Below, piece by piece: positions 1 to 7,202 of a DNA stretch of 10,375 bases. The translations under genes and the position numbers were made by a program. Every line of letters begins with the position of its first letter. Positions within the stretch are counted from its first letter, which is position 1. Source of the stretch: Desulfobacteraceae bacterium (GTDB lineage: Bacteria > Desulfobacterota > Desulfobacteria > Desulfobacterales > UBA11574); assembly GCA_030671225.1 (NCBI GenBank), contig DAOVAE010000020.1:1-10375 (forward strand), read 5' to 3'. The notes under the pieces are model-generated. The model worked only from the letters and a program-made list of their open reading frames with translations, did not search any database and was not told the DNA's origin.

Positions 1-2
1 TT

Positions 3-386
3 TTTTCAGACCAAAACAGACTGGCCGCCGCACGTAGGCTTTTCGAGCATATCGGAGAGTTGATCAATGCCCGTTTTTCCATCCGCCTCTGGGACGGATC
101 GATGATTCCACTGGGCAGGAATATCGACACCGATTTTTTTATAGCCATTAACGGCCCGGGAGTAATCGGAGCACTCCTGCGAAGGCCTACTTACGAGAAC
201 CTGCTCCTTCATTATGTAAAAGGCCATATTAGCCTCCACGGTGACCTGATTGAGTTCATTGCGGCTGCTCGCGAAAAACGTCCAAAAGAGAAGTTTAAAA
301 AGTTAAACAAGTTCTTCCTGTTCAGGCAGGTCCTTCCGCTCCTGTTAACCCCTGCCGGGAAAGTAACCACTCAACATGAATACTAG
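3..386 (+). pseudogene. N-terminal part of a cyclopropane-fatty-acyl-phospholipid synthase-type protein, 5'-partial, ended by in-frame TAG
   Basis: The frame is open from the left window edge, so the true start lies upstream; the TTG at 60 is internal and is not taken as the start. The 127 visible codons resemble the N-terminal domain that precedes the methyltransferase domain in long CFA-synthase-like proteins. The recognisable stretches are RLWDGSMIPLG (residues about 28-38 of the visible part) and HYVKGHISLHGDLIEFI. The frame stops at TAG 384-386 and then continues, in the same frame, into the catalytic domain at 396. In relatives I remember, both parts form one chain of about 400 residues, so this looks like the front half of a gene interrupted by a nonsense codon. 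It could instead be a separately made subunit or be joined by readthrough. Family assignment is by resemblance; the interruption is seen directly. Confidence 0.7.
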
Positions 387-398
387 GACGACGAAGTG
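385..398 (+). promoter_or_regulatory. Possible re-initiation site (AGGA plus GTG) after the amber codon
   Basis: AGGA at 385-388 shares two bases with the TAG stop and lies 7 bases before GTG 396. This spacing would let a terminating ribosome restart on the catalytic domain. The match to a Shine-Dalgarno site is only four bases, so this is suggestive only. Confidence 0.3.
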
Positions 399-1304
399 GG
401 CCGCAGGGAATCACGAAGGGATAACAAAGAATTCATTCAATTTCATTACGATATCAGCAATGATTTCTATGCGCTGTTTCTAGGATCTGAAATGCAATAT
501 TCCTGCGGTTATTTCACTCATCAGGATAATTCCCTGGACCAAGCCCAGCATGACAAACTCGAGATGATCTGCAGAAAACTGCGTCTGAAGCCCGATGAAA
601 AACTGCTCGATATCGGCTGCGGCTGGGGGAGGCTTATCTGCCATGCTGCCCGGAACTATGGTGTCAGGGCGCATGGTGTCACATTGTCTCAAAAACAGGT
701 CGACTATGCCATGGAAAAGATAAAAAAACTCGGTCTTGAGGACCGTGTAACCGTCGAGCTCCGGGATTACTCAACCCTTGAAGACACGTATGATAAAATC
801 GCAAGCGTCGGAATGTTCGAGCATATCGGAATTGCCAACATGACGAGATATTTCAAGAAAATCAATGCCCTGCTGCGGGATCGGGGCATACTCTTAAACC
901 ACGGTCTCTCCCGCCACGCAAAACCCACCCGTAGGGCAGCCCGCAGGATTAGACCAGAACGCCGCCTGCTCTTAAAATATATCTTTCCAGGAAGTGAACT
1001 GGATAATGTGGGACACACTATTGATCTGCTTGAAATCTGCGGTTTCGAGGTGCATGATGTCGAGGCCTGGCGCGAACATTACGCCCTTACGACCCGCCAC
1101 TGGTACCGAAGGCTCATGGCCCGCAAGGAAGAAGCGACCAATTTCGTGGGCATGGAAAAATTTCGTATGTGGGCGCTTTATCTGGCGGGAGCCTCCACAG
1201 GGCTTGCAGATGGGTCAATGCATATCTGCCAGATTGTTGCGACCAAACATTCAGCCAAGGGAGCCTCCGGTCTGCCTCTTACAAGGGCGGATCTTTACAT
1301 GTGA
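396..1304 (+). CDS. Cyclopropane-fatty-acyl-phospholipid synthase-type SAM methyltransferase, catalytic domain
   Basis: This 302-residue frame carries the catalytic part of a CFA synthase-like enzyme. Such enzymes transfer a methylene group from S-adenosylmethionine to double bonds of membrane phospholipid acyl chains. Seen here: FHYDISNDFY (16-25), YSCGYF with Cys37 matching the family's active-site cysteine, the SAM-binding motif LDIGCGWG (71-78), GMFEHIG with Glu142 (acidic bicarbonate ligand in E. coli Cfa), His169 in LLNHG, and the family C-terminus SGLPLTRADLYM. If translated alone it could start at GTG 396, where AGGA at 385-388 is a weak ribosome site overlapping the upstream TAG. However, the GRRESRRD segment at the start belongs to the linker of full-length relatives, so it is more likely the rear half of the gene broken at 384-386. 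The basic stretch at residues 174-192 is unusual but in frame. A convergent rsfS follows. Confidence 0.8.
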   Translation: MGRRESRRDNKEFIQFHYDISNDFYALFLGSEMQYSCGYFTHQDNSLDQAQHDKLEMICRKLRLKPDEKLLDIGCGWGRLICHAARNYGVRAHGVTLSQKQVDYAMEKIKKLGLEDRVTVELRDYSTLEDTYDKIASVGMFEHIGIANMTRYFKKINALLRDRGILLNHGLSRHAKPTRRAARRIRPERRLLLKYIFPGSELDNVGHTIDLLEICGFEVHDVEAWREHYALTTRHWYRRLMARKEEATNFVGMEKFRMWALYLAGASTGLADGSMHICQIVATKHSAKGASGLPLTRADLYM

Positions 1305-1389
1305 CCCAGGCTGTCCTGAAAAAAATTGAAGGCTTTGGTATCTATACTTTTATAATATGCTTGATTCAGGAATCATGAATTTAGACAAG

Positions 1390-1776
1390 TTAAATCGTGG
1401 CCATGTGTTTGATTAGACTCTCGGTCTGTATCTTTTTGGCATCTATCCATAGACCTTCAAGGTCATAAAAGTTTCGCACGGGTTCATAAAAAATATGAAT
1501 GATCACATGACCATAGTCTATCAAAACCCAGTGCCCTTCTTTTTTGCCTTCCACACTCAACGGCTTTATGCCGTGCTTCTTGAGATCTACTTGAATATAT
1601 TCCGCAATTGCTGAAACTTGGCGGTTGGAACGCCCGCTACAGATTATAAAAACATCGGCAATAGAAGTTAATTCCCGGACATCAAGGACCACAAGACCTA
1701 TTGTTTTTTTTCCCAAAGCGGCTTGAACATAAAGATCAAGGGAAGGATCCAGAGAAGGATCAGGCTTATTGGTCAT
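1390..1776 (-). CDS. rsfS: Ribosomal silencing factor RsfS
   Basis: This 128-residue protein belongs to the RsfS/Iojap family. RsfS binds ribosomal protein L14 on the large subunit and blocks joining with the small subunit, lowering translation under starvation. The family pattern is clear: VVLDVRELTSIADVFIICSGRSNRQVSAIA (split here around residues 30-58), then VEGKKEGHWVLIDYGHVIIHIF, and a C-terminal FYDLEGLW. Length is normal for the family (about 105-130). ATG at 1774-1776 overlaps the nadD stop in an ATGA quartet (1773-1776), so the two are translationally coupled, as is common in many bacteria. It ends convergently to the CFA-like gene, with 85 bases between; I see no clear terminator there. 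Confidence 0.95.
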   Translation of the reverse strand: MTNKPDPSLDPSLDLYVQAALGKKTIGLVVLDVRELTSIADVFIICSGRSNRQVSAIAEYIQVDLKKHGIKPLSVEGKKEGHWVLIDYGHVIIHIFYEPVRNFYDLEGLWIDAKKIQTESLIKHMATI

Positions 1777-2441
1777 AAATAGAGTCCTTTGCTTTTTATC
1801 AATTCTTCAACGGTCTCAGGTACCATGAATTGTATACTGCTCCCATTTTTGACAAGTTTTCGGATTTTTGTTGATGAAATGTCAACAGGGGTTACATTAA
1901 AGATAAAAACCGGCTGCTTTTCATCATGAATATAGCATGATCGTGAAGCCGAAAATTGGTAACCGTCTGATACCTTGGATTTTATATAATCATCAACGTT
2001 TTTCCATTTTAAAACAGTGCCGTCATCCATTGTACCGGTTCGTGCCATAACAATAAAAGGAACAAGTAGGAAAAGATCCATGTAAGACTTCCAGGTGTCT
2101 ATTTCTAAAAAGGCGTCCATACCGAGAATGAGATAAAGCGTGATATCTTTGGGAAGAACAGACTTAAAATGGCGAACAGTGTCTATGGTATATGATGGCC
2201 CCAAACGTTTCAGTTCAACATCGGAAACCTCAAAATCCGACCAGTTTGAAAAAGCAAGGCTTATCATTTCGATGCGGTCTCTTGCATTCACCACATCACT
2301 CGGTTCCTTGTGCGGCGGCAGGGCTGATGGAACAAGAAAGATCTTATTTAGCCCAAATCCTTCTTTGACTTCCCGAACAACATGAATATGCCCTAAGTGA
2401 ATCGGGTTAAACGTACCGCCAAAAATTCCTATGCGTTTCAA
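1773..2441 (-). CDS. nadD: Nicotinate-nucleotide adenylyltransferase NadD
   Basis: NadD joins nicotinate mononucleotide with ATP to give deamido-NAD, the step shared by de novo and salvage routes to NAD. The 222-residue protein has the nucleotidyltransferase signature GGTFNPIHLGH (8-18, with the catalytic HxGH), PPHK (42-45), LGMDAF (106-111) and the C-terminal ISSTKIR (188-194). Family length is about 190-220. The start is TTG at 2439-2441; it gives the expected MKRIGIFGGTF beginning, has GGGGA four bases upstream, and no ATG offers a better start. It overlaps rsfS by four bases. It is separated from proA by 266 bases that hold a large inverted repeat, so it may be transcribed from its own promoter. 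nadB lies elsewhere in this window. Confidence 0.96.
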   Translation of the reverse strand: MKRIGIFGGTFNPIHLGHIHVVREVKEGFGLNKIFLVPSALPPHKEPSDVVNARDRIEMISLAFSNWSDFEVSDVELKRLGPSYTIDTVRHFKSVLPKDITLYLILGMDAFLEIDTWKSYMDLFLLVPFIVMARTGTMDDGTVLKWKNVDDYIKSKVSDGYQFSASRSCYIHDEKQPVFIFNVTPVDISSTKIRKLVKNGSSIQFMVPETVEELIKSKGLYL

Positions 2442-2467
2442 AAATTCCCCGCTTTTCCGGCGCTCCT

Positions 2468-2583
2468 AATTTCTCACGAGTCTGAGCGACTCAGGAACAA
2501 GGCATCGAGGCCGTAGTCGTCTACTTCAAGGCCCTGATAACTCAGTTCTTGTGTCGCTCGGCCTCGCCTTTGGTGAAGAATTT
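2468..2583. repeat. Imperfect inverted repeat, about 115 bases, intergenic between proA and nadD
   Basis: The left arm (about 2468-2518) and the reverse complement of the right arm (about 2521-2583) align over most of their length. Matching blocks, read outside to inside, are AATTTCTCAC against AAATTCTTCACC, GAG, GAGCGAC, CA, GAAC, ATC, GGCC and GTAG. The tip is GTAG-TCGT-CTAC at 2513-2524. CGAGGCCG (2508-2515) also recurs inverted as CGGCCTCG near 2559-2566. No coding frame uses it. It could form a long RNA hairpin between proA and nadD or be a dispersed palindromic or MITE-like element. Alignment was by eye with gaps. Confidence 0.6.
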
Positions 2584-2707
2584 ATCTTAAAATTTACTTC
2601 GCATTGTGTTTTTGCAAGTAACAGCATTTGCCGGGTTAAATAAGCTATATTTTTAAACCTCTTTGATATTTTTACAAATCCGGATAAATTTTCATGAGAG
2701 ATTCGTG

Positions 2708-3964
2708 CTACTCTCTTACCTGCCCTTCCCCAAACACAACAAACTTGGTTGTGGTAAGTTCTTCTACCCCCATGGGGCCGAAAGCATGCAGCTTGGAAGT
2801 ACTTATGCCGATCTCAGCGCCCAGCCCCAGCTCCCCGCCATCGTTAAAACGTGTGGAAGCATTCACCAGAACAACTGAAGAATCGACTTCGCGCACAAAG
2901 CGCCTGGCCCTATTATAGTCACTTGTCACAATGGCTTCAGTATGGCTGGAACTGTACCTTGTTATATGCGATATGGCCTGATCCATATCTTTAACCACCT
3001 TTACGGCCAGAATAAGTTCGAGATATTCCTCCGGCCAGTCCGATTCCCTTGCTTTATGGGCATCCGGCAAGATTTTACATGTTTCAGGACACCCCCTGAT
3101 TTCAACGCCGGCCTTTATAAAGCGCTCTGCCATTTGCGGTAGAAATTCCTGCGATATTGACTGATGCACAAGCATTGTTTCCATGGAATTGCATACGCCA
3201 GGGCGCTGCACCTTGGCATTTAAACAGATTTTTTGTGCCATTTTCAGATCCGCCCCGTCGTCTATAAATACATGGCATACACCTTTGTAATGTTTCAACA
3301 CAGGTATGGTCGAATTTTCCACCACAAAGCGGATCAAACCCTCCCCGCCACGTGGAATAATTAAATCGATAGATTCCTCTTGATTCAAAAGAACCTTGAC
3401 AGCTTCCCGGTCCCTGATCGGTATCACCTGGACGGCTTTTGCAGGGAGACCGGATTCAACAAGTGCCTGGCCGATGATACCGGCAAGAGCCTGGTTCGAA
3501 TTCAAGGCTTCTGATCCTCCTCGAAGAACAACCGCATTTCCGGCTTTTAGACAAAGACCGGCGGCATCTATCGTTACATTGGGCCGCGATTCATAAATTA
3601 TACCTATCACACCGAGTGGTATACGCATTCGAGATACTTCCAAACCGTTAGGCCTCAACCATGCTTTGCTTGTGGAACCGACAGGATCATCAAGCTGTGC
3701 GACCTCCCTTAAACCAAGAGTCATGGATTTGATGGTTGCGTCTGTCACAGTAAGGCGATCGATCATGGCATGGGATAGATCCATCTCTTTTGCCATGGCA
3801 AGGTCATTTTGGTTTTCTTTTTTGATATGAAATGCTTGCGCCTCAATTTTATCGGCAATGTTAAGCAGAACCTCATTTTTTTTGTTTGAAGGGCATCCGG
3901 CTATCTCCATGGAAGCAGTTCGGGCTGCTTTTGCCATCTCCATTATTGTCGATTCAATAGACAT
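2708..3964 (-). CDS. proA: Glutamate-5-semialdehyde dehydrogenase (gamma-glutamyl phosphate reductase) ProA
   Basis: ProA reduces gamma-glutamyl phosphate with NADPH to glutamate-5-semialdehyde, the second step of proline synthesis from glutamate. The 418-residue protein has normal length (about 415-420). Visible landmarks are the aldehyde-dehydrogenase-type cofactor region with [20 protein letters not shown] (124-143) and LRGGSEA (147-153), IPRGGEGLI (203-211), and the catalytic cysteine Cys258 in [10 protein letters not shown]. The C-terminal part carries [12 protein letters not shown] and [23 protein letters not shown] at 3962-3964 is preceded by AAAGGGG (3972-3978) at 7 bases, a good start. 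The gene appears intact, yet its usual upstream partner proB is reduced to a fragment at 3994-4061. Proline synthesis would therefore need a glutamate 5-kinase encoded elsewhere. Confidence 0.97.
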   Translation of the reverse strand: MSIESTIMEMAKAARTASMEIAGCPSNKKNEVLLNIADKIEAQAFHIKKENQNDLAMAKEMDLSHAMIDRLTVTDATIKSMTLGLREVAQLDDPVGSTSKAWLRPNGLEVSRMRIPLGVIGIIYESRPNVTIDAAGLCLKAGNAVVLRGGSEALNSNQALAGIIGQALVESGLPAKAVQVIPIRDREAVKVLLNQEESIDLIIPRGGEGLIRFVVENSTIPVLKHYKGVCHVFIDDGADLKMAQKICLNAKVQRPGVCNSMETMLVHQSISQEFLPQMAERFIKAGVEIRGCPETCKILPDAHKARESDWPEEYLELILAVKVVKDMDQAISHITRYSSSHTEAIVTSDYNRARRFVREVDSSVVLVNASTRFNDGGELGLGAEIGISTSKLHAFGPMGVEELTTTKFVVFGEGQVRE

Positions 3965-3993
3965 CTCATTTCCCCTTTAATGAATGATTTTAA

Positions 3994-4061
3994 AACAACC
4001 TGGCTGCCTACCTTGACAACAACGCGTCCGGCTCTCTAAAAAATCGATCTTCTGTTATCAT
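3994..4061 (-). pseudogene. proB: Remnant of proB (glutamate 5-kinase), first ~22 codons only, frameshifted
   Basis: Between obgE and proA, where proB usually sits, the - strand starts with ATG (4059-4061) overlapping the obgE stop as ATGA. It reads MITEDRFFR and then shifts frame at an AGAGAG run (4033-4038). In the frame reached by dropping one AG pair it reads AGRVVVKVGSQVV (to 3994), the family's N-terminal phosphate-binding motif (VVKxGS). The actual ATG frame ends at TAG after 17 codons. Everything after VV, more than 300 residues in a normal ProB, is missing, and the proA ribosome site follows at once. The match is only about a dozen residues, but place, start overlap and motif agree. 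An intact proB may exist elsewhere in the genome. Confidence 0.7.
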
Positions 4062-5059
4062 TCATAGGACCTGTCCAATAATTGAACGATCTGTGATTTC
4101 AAATTATCTATGCCCTTGCCCGTAAGAGCTGAAATTAATGTTACTTCTTTTTCACTTAATGCACTTTGAAACTTCTTTGCCGCCTCCTTGGCGCCGAGTA
4201 GATCGATCTTGTTAAGAACCACGATTTGAGGCTTTTCCGCCAGCTTTTTTTTATACATGACAATCTCTTTGTTAATGGTGTTATAAGCATGGAGAGGATT
4301 ATCCAAATCAATAGCCATCACATCGATAAGGTGAATCAGAATGCGAGTGCGCTCAATGTGACGCAAAAATCTGATGCCGAGCCCGACGCCCTTATGTGCA
4401 TCCTTAATTAAACCGGGAATATCGGCCACCACAAAAGGTTCGGCCCAGTCGGTTTGAACTGTACCGAGGCTGGGAGTAAGTGTGGTGAAGGGGTAATTAC
4501 CTATCTTGGGACGCGCTGAAGAAACTGCGGCAACAAGGGTGGATTTGCCGGCATTGGGAAGGCCTATAATACCTACATCAGCCAGAAGTTTGAGTTCCAG
4601 CTTAAGAGTTTTAGTTTCACCAGGTTCACCGGGCTGAGCAAACCGGGGAGCCCGGTGTGTTGAAGTTTTAAATCGCGCGTTGCCCTGTCCGCCTCTACCG
4701 CCTCTTGCCGGCACGAAGGTTTCGCCGGGTTTGATTAAGTCTTTTATAACCTGTCCGGTGTTGGCGTCAGTGATTAGGGTTCCGGGTGGGAGTTTTATGA
4801 CCAGGTTTTGACCGTTTTTCCCGGTCTTTTGTTTGCCCTGGCCATGGGCGCCGTTTTTGGCTTTGAAATGTCTCTGATATCGAAACTGATACAAGGTGCG
4901 TTTCCTTGATGTTGTCTTTAAAACAATATCACCGCCCTTGCCTCCGTCTCCACCGTCCGGTCCTCCGCGTGGAATGAACTTTTCACGTCTGAAACTCACA
5001 CAGCCTCTACCGCCATCACCGGACCGAACGGTAATAATCGATTCATCAATGAATTTCAC
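4058..5059 (-). CDS. obgE: GTPase ObgE/CgtA
   Basis: Obg is an essential GTPase that associates with the 50S subunit and acts in its late assembly and in stress control. The 333-residue protein has the glycine-rich Obg fold at residues 1-158 ([20 protein letters not shown], 14-33; further Gly-rich runs to 127). The G domain follows: G1 GLPNAGKST (166-174), G2 FTT (191-193), G3 DIPG (213-216), G4 NKID (283-286) and G5 SAL (310-312). There is no long C-terminal extension. The start is GTG at 5057-5059, which overlaps the rpmA stop in a GTGA quartet and gives the expected MKFIDE beginning. The rpmA-obgE pairing is widespread and ties it to ribosome production. Confidence 0.97.
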   Translation of the reverse strand: MKFIDESIITVRSGDGGRGCVSFRREKFIPRGGPDGGDGGKGGDIVLKTTSRKRTLYQFRYQRHFKAKNGAHGQGKQKTGKNGQNLVIKLPPGTLITDANTGQVIKDLIKPGETFVPARGGRGGQGNARFKTSTHRAPRFAQPGEPGETKTLKLELKLLADVGIIGLPNAGKSTLVAAVSSARPKIGNYPFTTLTPSLGTVQTDWAEPFVVADIPGLIKDAHKGVGLGIRFLRHIERTRILIHLIDVMAIDLDNPLHAYNTINKEIVMYKKKLAEKPQIVVLNKIDLLGAKEAAKKFQSALSEKEVTLISALTGKGIDNLKSQIVQLLDRSYE

Positions 5060-5310
5060 GCTGCATGAACGCTTACTTTTTTCCGGGAACGACCCAGCCT
5101 TTCAAAAGCAACGACACCATCAATCTTGGCAAATAGAGTGTAATCCCTGCCAATACCCACGTTAGTTCCGGGATGGATCTTTGTTCCCAGCTGGCGTACC
5201 AGAATATTACCGGCCTTTACTTTTTGACCACCATATCGCTTTACACCCCGGCGTTGCCCATGGCTGTCACGCCCGTTTTTAGAACTGCCGCCTGCTTTTT
5301 TATGTGCCAT
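5056..5310 (-). CDS. rpmA: 50S ribosomal protein L27
   Basis: L27 lies near the peptidyl transferase centre, with its N-terminal tail reaching toward the P-site tRNA. The 84-residue protein starts [10 protein letters not shown], so it has the mature N-terminus and not the cleaved extension seen in Firmicutes. It continues [18 protein letters not shown], typical L27, with the conserved [18 protein letters not shown] (39-56). ATG at 5308-5310 has AAGGAG eight bases upstream. It lies 135 bases after rplU and overlaps obgE by four bases. Confidence 0.98.
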   Translation of the reverse strand: MAHKKAGGSSKNGRDSHGQRRGVKRYGGQKVKAGNILVRQLGTKIHPGTNVGIGRDYTLFAKIDGVVAFERLGRSRKKVSVHAA

Positions 5311-5445
5311 TATGCTAACTCCTTGTTCAAACCTCGCAACGTTGTTACGTCCACGATATATTTTTCTGTAATTGTTAAGTTCTTTGAAATAAATCGACTT
5401 GCCACAAGCGATAACATTTTCAAAAATCTAAAGTTAGTCCTGTTC

Positions 5446-5757
5446 TTAAGCTTCAATACTATCTATTTTGATCGCGGTATACTGCTGTCTATGCCCCAGC
5501 TTACGTCGATATCTTTTTCGCCGTTTATACTTGAAAACGATAATCTTTTTCGCCTTGCCCTGCTCAACTATGTGACCTTTTACAGCTACATTGTCGAGAA
5601 CCGGTCTACCGATGCTCACGTTCTCTCCGTCTGCAAACATAAGGACCCTGTCCAAAGAAACAGGGCTGCCTACCTCTCCGGGGATTTTTTCGACCCTCAA
5701 AATATCGCCCTGATGAATTTTATATTGCTTTCCGCCTGTATTAACGATAGCGTACAT
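5446..5757 (-). CDS. rplU: 50S ribosomal protein L21
   Basis: L21 binds 23S rRNA in the large subunit. The 103-residue protein has the standard beginning MYAIVNTGGKQYKI and the basic family signature KKIIVFKYKRRKRYRRKLGH (69-88), followed by RQQYTAIKI. Length is normal. ATG at 5755-5757 has a strong GAGGAGGGG ribosome site (5766-5774) at eight bases. It is the first gene of the block running toward rsfS and has a candidate promoter at 5813-5841. The 135 bases before rpmA hold no gene; the small ORF (ysxB-type) found there in Firmicutes is absent. Confidence 0.98.
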   Translation of the reverse strand: MYAIVNTGGKQYKIHQGDILRVEKIPGEVGSPVSLDRVLMFADGENVSIGRPVLDNVAVKGHIVEQGKAKKIIVFKYKRRKRYRRKLGHRQQYTAIKIDSIEA

Positions 5758-5812
5758 ATATTTGACCCCTCCTCAAGGTAACTGATCTTAACTCTCATTT
5801 AAGAAAATGTAT

Positions 5813-5841
5813 ATTTTTAATCTATCACAGGAATTTGTCAA
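5813..5841 (-). promoter_or_regulatory. Candidate sigma-70 promoter for rplU-rpmA-obgE
   Basis: On the - strand a perfect TTGACA (5836-5841) is followed after 17 bases by AAAAAT (5813-5818), or after 16 by TAAAAA, each 4 of 6 to the -10 consensus. The A+T-rich flank fits a strong promoter, and the predicted leader to the rplU start is about 50 bases. The assignment is from consensus matching only. Confidence 0.5.
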
Positions 5842-5978
5842 GATAAAATTAATAATTTAATAAATTTTACTGTGTTGTAAAAAGTCCGTTTTACTCGCTC
5901 CGTGAGCATTTTTAGAATTTATAAAACGCTTTAGAGCCCCATAGATATTTTAAGGACCTGAGCGACCCAAACCGGCTG
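5842..5978. other. Intergenic leader before fdhD, no gene seen
   Basis: This A+T-rich stretch upstream of fdhD has short inverted repeats: GCTC-CGT-GAGC at about 5899-5909, and CGTTTTA (5887-5893) with TAAAACG downstream near 5922-5930. It shares the 10-mer GTAAAAAGTC (5877-5886) with the repeat near the right edge (10289-10298), and CTGAGCGAC (5958-5966) with the repeat at 2482-2490. It may be a degraded copy of such an element. No convincing promoter for fdhD could be fixed. Confidence 0.3.
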
Positions 5979-5985
5979 AAGGAGG
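5979..5985 (+). promoter_or_regulatory. Shine-Dalgarno site that sets the TTG start of fdhD
   Basis: AAGGAGG lies five bases before TTG 5991. It is the only strong ribosome site near the 5' end of the frame, and the next Met is residue 43, inside the conserved domain. The TTG start is therefore well supported. Confidence 0.75.
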
Positions 5986-5990
5986 TTTTT

Positions 5991-6809
5991 TTGGAAACAT
6001 ATTTGAATCATCCTGTCATACACTGGGACAAAGAGCTTTACACATCATCCAACCACAAACTGCTCAGTGAAGAACCGCTGTCGATCCGTGTTGAAGGGAA
6101 ACCTTATTCTGTAATAATGAGAACCCCTAGTGATGAATTGGCCCATGCTGCCGGTTTCTGCCTTGCAGAAGGAATTGTAGATACACCGGATGATTTTAAT
6201 ACTTTAGTTTACTGTGACAGCACCAACTCCAATGTTGTCAGCGTTACCATCAGCAAATCGAGACGGAATAAGATAACCGATCTTTTAGATAGACGCGGTT
6301 TTATCAGCCAGACCAGCTGCGGTATTTGCGGCAAGGAAATCGTTGATGACCTATATCAAACAATTCAACCCATAAATGATGAAACTCAAATTGACCGCAA
6401 CATGGCTCTTGACTGCCTCATAACTATTCCCCGGTACCAGCCCTTGCGTGATCAAACCCGTGCATCTCATGCAGCCGCCCTTTACTCTTCTGATTTTAAG
6501 CTTTTATCGGTGGCTGAAGATGTGGGCCGGCACAACGCACTTGATAAAGCCGTGGGAAAGCTTTTTCTTTCCCGCAGACTCGACGAGGCTTCACTCTTGA
6601 TACTTTCTTCCCGGATTAGCTATGAGCTTGTACAGAAATCTGCACGGGCACGTATCCCTGTCATATTAGCCGTATCGCGTCCCACTTCACTGGCCGTGAA
6701 ACTGGCATCCAAGTTAAACATGACCCTGGCATGTCTTGCCCAAGATTCCGGATTATTTATTTTCTGCGGAGAAGACCGTTTGAAAGGAGGAAAGGGGTCA
6801 CCCCATTAA
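5991..6809 (+). CDS. fdhD: Formate dehydrogenase accessory sulfurtransferase FdhD
   Basis: FdhD carries sulfur from a cysteine desulfurase to the bis-MGD molybdenum or tungsten cofactor of formate dehydrogenases, which are inactive without it. The 272-residue protein (E. coli 277) has AAGFCLAEGI (53-62) and the persulfide-carrying pair C110-G-I-C113 in SCGICGKE. It also has ASHAAALYS (158-166), VAEDVGRHNALDK (174-186), SSRISYELVQKSARARIP and the C-terminal AQDSGLFIFCG. TTG 5991 is the start because of AAGGAGG five bases upstream. It stands alone on the + strand: divergent from rplU across 233 bases, and overlapping the end of queD by 12 bases at its 3' end. No formate dehydrogenase gene is in the window, so the enzyme it serves must lie elsewhere. 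Confidence 0.96.
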   Translation: METYLNHPVIHWDKELYTSSNHKLLSEEPLSIRVEGKPYSVIMRTPSDELAHAAGFCLAEGIVDTPDDFNTLVYCDSTNSNVVSVTISKSRRNKITDLLDRRGFISQTSCGICGKEIVDDLYQTIQPINDETQIDRNMALDCLITIPRYQPLRDQTRASHAAALYSSDFKLLSVAEDVGRHNALDKAVGKLFLSRRLDEASLLILSSRISYELVQKSARARIPVILAVSRPTSLAVKLASKLNMTLACLAQDSGLFIFCGEDRLKGGKGSPH

Positions 6810-7172
6810 ATATGTTGCGCAGGCATCCTCTGATTCCCAGGCTGTTACACGGACAACCTTGACTTTAGAGTTGTTGAGAATTGTTTGAAGGGAGTTTGCT
6901 ATATATCGGGCAATGTTTTCCGAAGACGGTGTATTATGGTCATCAAAGTAATCGAGTTCATTTAAAAACTTGTGATCCAGCCTTGCCATAATTTCAGAGA
7001 CATGCTGTTTTAATTCTCCAAAGTCCACTAATACCCCGGCATCATTGAGTGTTTTTCCAGCTACACAAATTTCGATCTTCCAGTTGTGCCCGTGCAGGCT
7101 CTCACATTTTTTGGCCACCATCTTAAGCTGATGGGCTGCTGCAAAATGGGTAACAACTTTTAACTCAAACAT
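6798..7172 (-). CDS. queD: 6-carboxytetrahydropterin synthase-type protein QueD (6-pyruvoyl-tetrahydropterin synthase family)
   Basis: QueD converts dihydroneopterin triphosphate to 6-carboxytetrahydropterin, an early step toward queuosine in tRNA. The 124-residue protein has the zinc ligands His14, His27 and His29 (FAAAHQL and LHGHNW) and the catalytic Cys23 (KKCESLHGH). It also has the Asp66-His67 pair (LDHKFLN) and the substrate-binding Glu in WESEDACATY (112-121). The length fits bacterial QueD. Some family members make other pterins, and no other queuosine gene is near, so the exact product is inferred. ATG 7170-7172 has AGAGG ten bases upstream. It lies 30 bases after dnaJ and is probably cotranscribed with it. 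Its last 12 bases overlap the end of convergent fdhD. Confidence 0.9.
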   Translation of the reverse strand: MFELKVVTHFAAAHQLKMVAKKCESLHGHNWKIEICVAGKTLNDAGVLVDFGELKQHVSEIMARLDHKFLNELDYFDDHNTPSSENIARYIANSLQTILNNSKVKVVRVTAWESEDACATYLMG

Positions 7173-7202
7173 AATCTTCGAACCTCTTATAAGAACGGTT
7201 AA

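Noticed and set aside
384..386. The TAG as a pyrrolysine codon
   Set aside because: Some Desulfobacterota use pyrrolysine, but CFA synthases are not known users, the position is in a variable linker, and no pyl gene is visible. Kept only as something to exclude.
900..985. A possible frameshift in the basic stretch of the CFA-like catalytic domain
   Set aside because: The frame stays open and returns to the family motif KYIFPGSELD. The other frame hits a stop within about 15 codons. An unusual insertion is a simpler reading.
1358..1385. A hairpin as a terminator between the CFA-like gene and rsfS
   Set aside because: The arms (CTTGATTCA with TGAAT and CAAG) are short and interrupted, and no T-run follows on either strand.
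2442..2707. A small gene in the proA-nadD spacer
   Set aside because: Short frames here run into proA or the inverted repeat and have no ribosome site; the only structure is the palindromic element.
5173..5781. A 202-codon open frame on the + strand
   Set aside because: It lies opposite rplU and rpmA, which are unmistakable ribosomal proteins, and its translation shows no recognisable domain.
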